Shown here: one piece after another, positions 6,921-11,956 of the stretch | How positions within the stretch are numbered: the first letter of the stretch is position 1 | Layout of the letters: the number at the start of each line of letters is the position of its first letter | DNA from: Bacteroidota bacterium | GTDB taxonomy: Bacteria; Bacteroidota; Bacteroidia; J057 | Reading direction: 5' to 3' | Length of the DNA: 11,956 nt | Assembly (NCBI GenBank): GCA_963169475.1 | Contig: CAUJFT010000444.1 | Location: forward strand, 1-11,956 | Made by a program: the position numbers and the translations under genes | The notes under the pieces: model-generated | What the model was told of the DNA's origin: nothing | Databases searched by the model: none | Seen by the model: the letters and a program-made list of their open reading frames with translations, nothing else

Positions 6921-8063
6921 ATGTATTCTAAATTTGTTTATTATCTTGTACCAACATTGTTAACAACCGGAGGAGCCGTGGTGCTGAAATACCACAAAGC
7001 CCCGGAAAGTATTCAGAACCTCAAGTATGTAACACAAAATCTTAGCCTATTATCCTCTAGTATTAACTCCGGCGTTAATTTTACCCCAAAACCTGCCTTT
7101 GAAATTGTAGAACCGGGCAGGGATTCTCAAGAAGTCCCCCAAATAGTTACTGACGAAACCAAAGAGGTGATGTTTTGTAATGAAAGATTGCCACTTGAGT
7201 TTGAACCCGTACTTACCCGATATGAAAACGAAGTCCGAAAAAATAAGGAATCTAAGGGTTCTCTCCTACAATCCATTAAAATAGGCAACCGCTACAAGGC
7301 TGAAATTCTCCGTGTACTTGAAGAGGAAGGAATCCCCGCTGATTTTTTCTATCTTGCGATGGCAGAAAGTGGGTTGAATAACCTTACTTCTCCCAGAGGT
7401 GCAAAGGGGTTTTGGCAGTTCATGGAAGATGCCGCTACCCGTTCCGGATTAGAAATCAGTGAGACGGTGGACGAAAGGCTTCACCCCCAAAAATCAACCC
7501 TCGCAGCAGCAAAGTATCTGAAATCACTTAGAAAGTATTTTAAAAATTGGACACTTACGGCAGCCTCCTATAATATGGGTGCTGGCGGCCTCCTTAATGC
7601 AATGAATGCGCAAGGGAAAGGAGATTACTATGAGTTAAATCTTAACCCGGAAACGGCTCAATATGTTTATCGAATTGTTGCCCTAAAATACTTAATGGAG
7701 CAGCCCGCAAAATACGGGTTGAGCCTTAATGTAAAAGCAAAGTATGCCCCGATTCCTTACTACATTGTGAAGGTTAATCGGAATATTCCTGACCTTACAG
7801 TCTTTGCCAAAGAAAACAATTCCGATTTAAGAACGCTCAAAGCCATGAACCCTTGGTTAATTGCCGATTATTTGACCGTAAAGCAAGGGAAAGTTTATGA
7901 AGTTCGTTTTCCTAAAACTGCAAACAATATTGCAGAAGAAATGGTCGCCTTACCATATCGTCCGGGAATGAACAGAAATGCGTTAAGGGATAGTATTCTT
8001 AAGGCATTGACCCGTCAAGAGACAATAAAAAATAATGCAGAAAAATTGGTATATACCTTTTAA
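6921..8063 (+). CDS. MltD-like membrane-anchored lytic transglycosylase with degenerate LysM-like C-terminus
   Basis: The 380-residue protein begins with a short hydrophobic segment (residues 5-22) acting as a signal anchor. No lipobox cysteine is present. A linker of about 90 residues follows. The SLT domain spans about 120-265: catalytic E149 in LAMAESGLN, G163-FWQFM, the SYNMG motif (216-220), and a helical end around TAQYVYRIVALKYL. This family cleaves the MurNAc-GlcNAc bond to give 1,6-anhydro ends during wall growth and recycling. Residues 279-332 (YYIVKVNRN to VRFPK, with NPWL at 310-313) resemble a single LysM-type peptidoglycan-binding unit with weak conservation. The ATG at 6921 is chosen because it places the hydrophobic segment at the terminus. 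It is monocistronic, ended by a terminator. The convergent neighbour is an M23 endopeptidase that acts on the same polymer. Confidence 0.92.
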   Translation: MYSKFVYYLVPTLLTTGGAVVLKYHKAPESIQNLKYVTQNLSLLSSSINSGVNFTPKPAFEIVEPGRDSQEVPQIVTDETKEVMFCNERLPLEFEPVLTRYENEVRKNKESKGSLLQSIKIGNRYKAEILRVLEEEGIPADFFYLAMAESGLNNLTSPRGAKGFWQFMEDAATRSGLEISETVDERLHPQKSTLAAAKYLKSLRKYFKNWTLTAASYNMGAGGLLNAMNAQGKGDYYELNLNPETAQYVYRIVALKYLMEQPAKYGLSLNVKAKYAPIPYYIVKVNRNIPDLTVFAKENNSDLRTLKAMNPWLIADYLTVKQGKVYEVRFPKTANNIAEEMVALPYRPGMNRNALRDSILKALTRQETIKNNAEKLVYTF

Positions 8064-8087
8064 TCTGTAGAATTAACACGATATGTA

Positions 8088-8122
8088 AAACGGAGGCAGG
8101 ACTAATGCTTCCGTTTTTTTTT
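8088..8122 (+). terminator. Rho-independent terminator of the lytic transglycosylase gene
   Basis: AAACGGAGGC (8088-8097) pairs with GCTTCCGTTT (8107-8116), with one G-U pair and a 9-nt loop, running into nine consecutive T residues (8114-8122). It lies 24 nt after the stop codon. Confidence 0.9.
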
Positions 8123-8193
8123 GTAAGCAGTGAATAGCTAAAAATGAATCGCGAATAATAAAATTAATGGATTAATAGCCAATGCCCTAAATG

Positions 8194-8214
8194 AAAACTA
8201 TTTTCTTAGTTTTT
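8194..8214 (-). terminator. Weak hairpin, possible end of the M23 peptidase transcript
   Basis: AAAACTA (8194-8200) and TAGTTTT (8207-8213) form a 7-bp AT-rich stem with a 6-nt loop about 70 nt after the M23 stop in the minus direction. It lacks a convincing U-tail on the minus strand, so it is only a candidate. The rest of the spacer between the two convergent genes shows nothing else. Confidence 0.3.
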
Positions 8215-8284
8215 GTTGATACTTAACTGATAATAAAAAAAGATAAATCGCCCATAACTCAACTAAAAACTACCTACATCTGCT

Positions 8285-8992
8285 TTATCGCGATATTTTT
8301 ACAAGGTCATTATAAATATTTTCCGGTCTCGGAAGCCCGTCTTCGCCTATCTTCATATAGGAAATATGAAGGTGAGTAGGAGACCTTGGGTAAAACGCAT
8401 TTTTTCCTGTTCTGCCTACTATGCCCAATACCTCTCCGGCGCGTACAATATCTCCTACATTTGCAAATACAAAAGATTGGTGGGCGTAGGCAAATAGCCC
8501 GTTTGTAACAGGGTCATATACTACACAAGATTTCCCCCCTCTTAATTCGCTCCCGGATTCCCAGTCTTTCACTACGGAAATGACTACCCCGCAGGATACA
8601 GAACGGATATTAACATTGGCTTGTGTTAAATCGTCTATATCATCTTGGTCTTTGTCTCTTATAAAAATATCATGTGCGGGGTGAGCCGTACTTTTGTTAC
8701 CGTCAAAAAAATCAAACCCTTTTGAGAGGTATCCCTTTCCATTTCCTCCAATTGCGCGGTAATCATATCCTTGTACCGGAAACACCCAATCTTCTCTTGG
8801 TACATCTACTCCACCGTTGTCGTAATAATAGCTTTTTATTTCCGGCATTAGCTTTTTAAAAGCGCGCTTGGCAGAATCCTTAGTGATTTTCCCTTCCCGT
8901 ATGTTAGTTTGTAGCTCATCGTAATCAAGTACGGAAACAAATCCTCCTGCAAATGGAATCAAAAGCAAAGATAAAAGTACGTTTTTAATCAT
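8285..8992 (-). CDS. Secreted M23 (LytM-like) metallopeptidase with inserted acidic, calcium-site-like loop
   Basis: The 235-residue protein has an N-terminal signal sequence (MIKNVLLSLLLIPFAGGFVS). A helical pro-like part (about 22-60) precedes an M23 fold. The zinc and catalytic residues are in place: H104-xxx-D108 in TAHPAHDIF, H171 in FAYAHQS, and H207-L-H209. M23 enzymes cut peptide cross-links or stems in peptidoglycan, so it acts in the periplasm. Directly after the first metal motif is DKDQDDIDD (113-121), which fits the DxDxDxxxD calcium loop of thrombospondin type-3 and dockerin-like repeats. The start at 8992 is the only one that gives a signal peptide. Candidate -7 elements lie about 50 and 100 nt upstream. 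It is convergent with the MltD-like gene and appears monocistronic. Confidence 0.93.
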   Translation of the reverse strand: MIKNVLLSLLLIPFAGGFVSVLDYDELQTNIREGKITKDSAKRAFKKLMPEIKSYYYDNGGVDVPREDWVFPVQGYDYRAIGGNGKGYLSKGFDFFDGNKSTAHPAHDIFIRDKDQDDIDDLTQANVNIRSVSCGVVISVVKDWESGSELRGGKSCVVYDPVTNGLFAYAHQSFVFANVGDIVRAGEVLGIVGRTGKNAFYPRSPTHLHISYMKIGEDGLPRPENIYNDLVKISR

Positions 8993-9041
8993 ATTTTTGG
9001 TATTCTCTATAAGACAAAAAGGCGTGTATAATTTTGAGTTC

Positions 9042-9049
9042 CAAAGGTA
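9042..9049 (-). promoter_or_regulatory. Candidate proximal -7 element for the M23 peptidase
   Basis: On the minus strand this reads TACCTTTG, a full TAnnTTTG match, with a leader of about 45 nt. CAAA copies on the plus strand lie 13 and 24 nt beyond it rather than at the ideal 19-21 nt, so the upstream element is imperfect. Confidence 0.5.
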
Positions 9050-9091
9050 AGAAAACTATACACAAACAGACAACAAAAAGAATTTACAATA

Positions 9092-9123
9092 CAAATTTAA
9101 GAAATTTACGCGAAACGGGCAAT
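9092..9123 (-). promoter_or_regulatory. Candidate distal promoter for the M23 peptidase
   Basis: The minus strand reads ATTG, 20 nt, then TAAATTTG (9092-9099). The -7 element is a full match and the upstream element matches at three of four bases with correct spacing. It would give a leader of about 95 nt. It may be an alternative to the element at 9042. Confidence 0.4.
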
Positions 9124-9482
9124 CCTTTGGGAGAGAAAAAAATATTTTATTGCGGCATACTGCTCTACCTGACATTTTTTTTGAACAAGTAACTACCTAC
9201 CTCTACCCATTTTCCATCGGTAAGGCCAGCGTTAAACCCCGAAGGGACGGTATCTTAAATAGACCAAAATATTCATTTTCCTATGTAAGAGTGATGTGAG
9301 ATGCTATAAGAGATACCCATAAAGGAAATAACCGTAAGGGAGGGATTATGTGAAGTGCGATGTTTCTTTTTCGCCCAATATCATGGGGAGACCGTTTCTT
9401 TTCGGCAAGAGGGGTAGCCTCATTGATGACCATAAAATTGTGTTCTTTTATGGCTTTTGTAGGCTTATATTATGGAAATTCT
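9100..9482. other. Gene-less stretch, less AT-rich than other spacers, possible gene remnant or structured element
   Basis: No ORF of convincing length is present in these 380 bases. Composition is visibly richer in G and C than the other spacers. Visible items are a short C/G hairpin CCC-CGAA-GGG (9237-9246), a perfect 8-bp hairpin CCATAAAA/TTTTATGG (9430-9437, 9446-9453), a coding-like 29-codon stretch on the minus strand (9168-9254), and a 50-codon minus-strand frame from ATG at 9433 to the stop at 9281 whose residue content is not persuasive. It could be a decayed gene or a dispersed intergenic repeat. I cannot choose from a single copy. Confidence 0.4.
9165..9254 (-). pseudogene. Possible C-terminal remnant of a lost protein gene
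   Basis: Between a stop at 9255-9257 and the TAG at 9165-9167, one minus-strand frame encodes 29 residues with protein-like composition, including GFNAGLTDGKWVEVGSYLF and ending KKNVR. Alternating hydrophobic and polar residues, two aromatics and a glycine-rich turn pattern look more like a real beta-rich tail than random translation. There is no start codon. I do not recognise the parent protein, and chance is a serious alternative. Confidence 0.25.
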
Positions 9483-9525
9483 AAAAAAAACACCCTAGAA
9501 ACGGAGTTTTAGGGTGTTTTTTTTT
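9483..9525 (-). terminator. Enolase terminator (symmetrical, usable from both strands)
   Basis: CACCCTA (9491-9497) pairs with TAGGGTG (9510-9516). The stem is flanked by eight A residues on the left and nine T residues on the right, so each strand shows a stem followed by a U-run. It begins 18 nt after the enolase stop in the minus direction. Any plus-strand transcript of the preceding 380 bases would also end here. Confidence 0.88.
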
Positions 9526-9543
9526 ATCAAAAATGAGGAGTGC

Positions 9544-10830
9544 TTAACAATAGCGGAAGATTTTCCCTCCATAAATAGCAGAATCTCCTAACTCCTCTTC
9601 TATTCTAAGGAGTTGATTATACTTAGCTACCCTATCAGACCGAGAAGCAGAGCCTGTTTTTATTTGTCCGCAATTGGTTGCAACGGCGAGGTCAGCAATC
9701 GTAGTATCCTCCGTTTCACCACTTCTATGACTCATTATAGACGTATATCCATGGCGGGTTGCTAATTGTACTGCGTTGAGGGTTTCTGTTAGGGAGCCGA
9801 TTTGATTAACTTTTACTAAAATAGAGTTAGCTACTTTAAGGTCAATCCCTTTTTGTAAAAACGCCACATTGGTAACAAACAAATCGTCCCCCACTAATTG
9901 AACCTTTTTACCCAGCGAATCTGTTAGTTTTTTCCACCCGCTCCAATCCTCTTCGGCTAATCCATCTTCTATAGAAACGATGGGATATTTTCTGCACCAA
10001 TCTGCCCAGAAATTTACCATGTCATCAGAAGAGAGCCTGTCTCCGGTGGATTTTTTGAAAATATACATACCCGAAGCTGCATCATAAAACTCTGAACTTG
10101 CTGCGTCAAGTGCCAGATATATATCTTCTCCCGGGCGATATCCTGCTTTTTCGATGGCTTCCATTACTGTCTGAATCCCTTCTTCATTCGATTTAAGATT
10201 AGGGGCAAACCCGCCCTCGTCTCCAACATTGGTGCTTAATCCCCTTTTTTTCAGAACGGACTTCAATGTATGAAATACTTCTGTCCCCATTCTAAGGGCT
10301 TCACTAAAAGACTCTGCCCCTATAGGTACAATCATAAACTCTTGAAGGTCAATGGAATTATCTGCATGACTTCCTCCATTAAGGATATTCATAAGCGGAA
10401 CGGGGAGTATTCCCGCGTTTGTTCCTCCTACGTAGCGGTATAAAGGCATTCCGGTAATTCTTGCGCCAGCTTTGGCAACGGCAAGAGAAACTCCCAAAAT
10501 TGCATTTGCACCCAGTTTTGCTTTGTTTGGCGTTCCATCTAATTCGATGAGCAGTTTGTCCACCTCCAATTGGTCTAATACGGGATAGCCCGTAAGCGCG
10601 TCGTTAATCATTTCATTCACGTTTTCAACGGCTTTAAGCACGCCTTTTCCCAAATAACGCTTGGGGTCATTATCTCTTAACTCAACCGCTTCGTGCGTAC
10701 CGGTACTGGCACCTGACGGTACTGCCGCTCTGGAACGCATACCACCAGAAGTAACTATCTCAACTTCAACGGTAGGATTGCCCCTAGAATCGAGAATCTC
10801 TCTTGCAATGATTTCTTGAATTATCTCCAT
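9544..10830 (-). CDS. eno: Enolase (phosphopyruvate hydratase)
   Basis: This 428-residue protein is full length for bacterial enolase and converts 2-phosphoglycerate to phosphoenolpyruvate in glycolysis. Visible key sites are the mobile loop SGASTGTHEA (39-48), H155 in GGSHADN, E164 in QEFM, the catalytic E205 in GDEGGFAPN, the Mg2+ ligands D242, E288 and D315, the catalytic base K340 in ILVKVNQIGS (the family signature), and SHRSGETEDT (367-376). All are intact. The ATG at 10830 gives the standard N-terminus with the REILDSRGNPTVEVE block at 10-24. No Shine-Dalgarno is visible. It is monocistronic, with its own -7 element upstream and a strong terminator downstream. Confidence 0.99.
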   Translation of the reverse strand: MEIIQEIIAREILDSRGNPTVEVEIVTSGGMRSRAAVPSGASTGTHEAVELRDNDPKRYLGKGVLKAVENVNEMINDALTGYPVLDQLEVDKLLIELDGTPNKAKLGANAILGVSLAVAKAGARITGMPLYRYVGGTNAGILPVPLMNILNGGSHADNSIDLQEFMIVPIGAESFSEALRMGTEVFHTLKSVLKKRGLSTNVGDEGGFAPNLKSNEEGIQTVMEAIEKAGYRPGEDIYLALDAASSEFYDAASGMYIFKKSTGDRLSSDDMVNFWADWCRKYPIVSIEDGLAEEDWSGWKKLTDSLGKKVQLVGDDLFVTNVAFLQKGIDLKVANSILVKVNQIGSLTETLNAVQLATRHGYTSIMSHRSGETEDTTIADLAVATNCGQIKTGSASRSDRVAKYNQLLRIEEELGDSAIYGGKIFRYC

Positions 10831-10908
10831 AAGTTTTTGTGATTTATTAACTATAAATGAGTGGTATAGGACAAAATGTTTAGTGCTATAAGTAATGCAA
10901 ATTTACCA

Positions 10909-10916
10909 CAAAGGTA
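10909..10916 (-). promoter_or_regulatory. Candidate -7 element for eno
   Basis: The minus strand reads TACCTTTG, a full match to TAnnTTTG, about 78 nt before the enolase ATG. No TTTG is present 19-21 nt upstream. The leader between them shows no clear structure. Confidence 0.5.
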
Positions 10917-10973
10917 TGGCTTTTATTTTGATTTAAGAAAAAATAAATTTAGAGTAGCAAGGTAAATAATAGC

Positions 10974-11004
10974 AAAAAAACGGATACTCGTCACAAGCAT
11001 CCGT
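10974..11004 (-). terminator. Terminator of the candidate small RNA
   Basis: On the minus strand ACGGATGC (11004-10997) pairs with GTATCCGT (10987-10980) across a 9-nt loop, with one G-U pair, and the stem is followed by a run of T to 10974. On the plus strand no T-run follows, so it is oriented away from accD and toward eno. Confidence 0.75.
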
Positions 11005-11083
11005 AAGGTTTCTCTATCTTTCTTCCACGATAGTAATGATTAATTCTCTGTTAAAGGGATAACTTAACTGTTTTTTTCATAAT
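10974..11083 (-). ncRNA. Candidate small RNA upstream of eno, with a 9-codon mini-ORF at its 5' end
   Basis: A full TAnnTTTG element on the minus strand lies just upstream, and a hairpin with seven U residues closes the stretch, defining a transcript of about 110 nt. Inside it, CTATC and GATAG (11014-11018, 11029-11033) can form a second small hairpin. Near the 5' end an ATG at 11080 opens MKKTVKLSL and stops at 11051. With the predicted start near 11083 that ORF would be almost leaderless. The unit ends before the eno promoter. It resembles no RNA family I recognise. It might be a small RNA, a short leader peptide unit, or an unrelated promoter and terminator pair. Confidence 0.45.
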
Positions 11084-11088
11084 TCTTG

Positions 11089-11096
11089 CAAAGGTA
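11089..11096 (-). promoter_or_regulatory. -7 element of the candidate small RNA
   Basis: The minus strand reads TACCTTTG followed by CAAGAATTATG, a full TAnnTTTG match. A TTTG at the usual upstream distance is missing. Confidence 0.5.
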
Positions 11097-11117
11097 AAGA
11101 TAGTGCTTGTGTTCTGC

Positions 11118-11143
11118 GGAGGGAGTTTGGTAAAATACCCTCC
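11118..11143. repeat. Inverted repeat between the small RNA and accD
   Basis: GGAGGG (11118-11123) and CCCTCC (11138-11143) form a 6-bp GC-rich stem. An alternative stem, GGTA/TACC (11129-11132, 11136-11139), competes for the same bases. The repeat lies upstream of the candidate accD -7 element, so an operator role is more plausible than a leader hairpin. Confidence 0.35.
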
Positions 11144-11252
11144 TAATTAGTAAAAGCCCAATTTGAGTTAGGGAATAGTATTTATCGGCTATTCATTCAA
11201 AGACTTTTTATATTTTTTATACTTCATTTTACCTCGCTTTTATTTTTTTCCT

Positions 11253-11260
11253 TAATTTTG
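11253..11260 (+). promoter_or_regulatory. Candidate -7 element for accD
   Basis: TAATTTTG fits TAnnTTTG exactly. The upstream partner is only a T-rich TTTT or TTTA near 11227-11231 with a 21-22 nt gap. A start near 11266 leaves about 47 nt of leader. Confidence 0.5.
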
Positions 11261-11312
11261 TATATGAATTGGTGCTTTTACTATAAATATTCTGAATAGT
11301 TTGTAAAAATTT

Positions 11313-11956
11313 ATGAGTTGGTTTAAAAGAAAATCTGAAAATATTCAGACACCCACAGAAGAAAAAAAAGAAGTTCCTGACGGAGTCTGGACCCAGTGTC
11401 CTGGATGCAAAAAGGCTTTTACCACCCTGAGTATTACAAAAAATGCCTACGTATGCACAAGTTGTAACTATCACTTGCAGGTCGGTAGTCAGGAGTATTT
11501 TTCTGTATTATTTGATGCCGAACAATTTACAGAATTAGATGCAAACATGGTTTCTACTGACCCTCTTCATTTTACGGACTCCAAGCCTTATCCGGATAGA
11601 TTGGCAGACACCCTCAAAAAAACAGGGCTAAAAGATGCGTTACGAACGGCTTACGGTAAGTCTGAAGGATTAGATTTGGTAGTAGCTTGTATGGATTTCC
11701 GGTTTATTGGAGGGAGCATGGGGAGTGTCGTAGGGGAAAAAATCTGCCGTGCGATTAAGTTCTCATTAGAAAATCGTTATCCTTTGCTGATTATTTCAAG
11801 AAGCGGAGGGGCAAGAATGATGGAAGGCTCGCTAAGTCTAATGCAGATGGCTAAGATTAGTGCAAATCTTGCTTTATTGAGCCAAAATAATATTCCTTAC
11901 ATTTCTCTGCTTACAAACCCTACTACGGGAGGAGTAACCGCAAGCTACGCAATGCT
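11313..11956 (+). CDS. accD: Acetyl-CoA carboxylase carboxyltransferase subunit beta, 3' end outside the window
   Basis: The first 214 residues are present. AccD with AccA transfers the carboxyl group from carboxybiotin to acetyl-CoA, giving malonyl-CoA for fatty acid synthesis. The N-terminal zinc ribbon is intact with C29, C32, C48 and C51, at nearly the same positions as in E. coli. The crotonase-like carboxyltransferase core follows, with FIGGSMGSVVGEKICRA (131-147), SRSGGARMMEGSLSLMQM (162-179) and TNPTTGGVTASYAM (201-214), where the oxyanion and CoA-binding glycines lie. The ATG at 11313 gives the typical MSWFKRK start. Usual family length is about 280-300 residues, so roughly 70-85 are missing past the right edge. 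Confidence 0.97.
   Translation, partial: MSWFKRKSENIQTPTEEKKEVPDGVWTQCPGCKKAFTTLSITKNAYVCTSCNYHLQVGSQEYFSVLFDAEQFTELDANMVSTDPLHFTDSKPYPDRLADTLKKTGLKDALRTAYGKSEGLDLVVACMDFRFIGGSMGSVVGEKICRAIKFSLENRYPLLIISRSGGARMMEGSLSLMQMAKISANLALLSQNNIPYISLLTNPTTGGVTASYAM

Noticed and set aside
8674..8859. 61-codon plus-strand frame
   Set aside because: Antisense to the M23 peptidase gene.
9281..9433. 50-codon minus-strand ORF in the gene-less stretch
   Set aside because: Composition is unconvincing and there is no promoter or partner. Noted only as part of the region description.
11229..11474. 81-codon minus-strand frame over the accD start
   Set aside because: Antisense to the conserved zinc-ribbon start of accD, with phenylalanine runs caused by A-rich codons on the other strand.
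1..11956. CRISPR array, tRNA/rRNA genes, insertion sequence, tmRNA or RNase P RNA
   Set aside because: No regular repeats, no transposase or terminal repeats, and none of the conserved RNA core motifs were found by eye.

Overview
The window looks like a chromosomal segment from a member of the Bacteroidota. Several intergenic regions carry copies of the -7 element TAnnTTTG that is characteristic of this phylum. Two have a well placed upstream TTTG (TTTG-N19-TAACTTTG before the LOG gene, TTTG-N20-TAATTTTG before def). Start codons generally lack Shine-Dalgarno sequences, and spacers are very AT-rich. I cannot place the organism below phylum level.

Region 1 (1-4584, minus strand) is the accessory part. 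It reads AAA+ ATPase of the MoxR/YehL type (3505-4584), a 754-residue DUF5682-like protein (1001-3265), then a von Willebrand factor A (VWA) protein that runs off the left edge (982 to 1). This matches the layout of the poorly understood E. coli yehL-yehM-yehP type clusters, in which a MoxR ATPase and a VWA protein with an intact metal site flank a large protein of unknown activity. The N-terminus of that large protein carries the GxxH / E / RExxM / GxxH pattern of the Tiki/TraB/ChaN/EreA hydrolase superfamily. This suggests that an ATPase-VWA pair controls a metal-dependent hydrolase. It is the best candidate here for an undercharacterised system.

Region 2 (4585-8122, plus strand) holds housekeeping and wall genes: peptide deformylase (def), a small unknown helical protein, a LOG-family nucleotide phosphoribohydrolase, and an MltD-like lytic transglycosylase. 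Rho-independent terminators follow the small protein, the LOG gene and the transglycosylase. Region 3 (8194-9099, minus strand) has a secreted M23 (LytM) endopeptidase, convergent with the transglycosylase. The two act on complementary bonds of peptidoglycan, glycan versus peptide.

Region 4 (9100-9525) is a roughly 400-base gene-less stretch, less AT-rich than the other spacers, with a coding-like 29-codon fragment, hairpins, and the enolase terminator. Region 5 is enolase (9544-10830, minus). Upstream of it is a probable small RNA on the minus strand (about 11083 to 10974, promoter -7 element plus terminator, with a 9-codon mini-ORF at its 5' end). The 5' two thirds of accD (from 11313, plus) close the window.

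Apart from region 1 the content is ordinary core metabolism and envelope maintenance. No mobile element, CRISPR array, tRNA or rRNA is visible.
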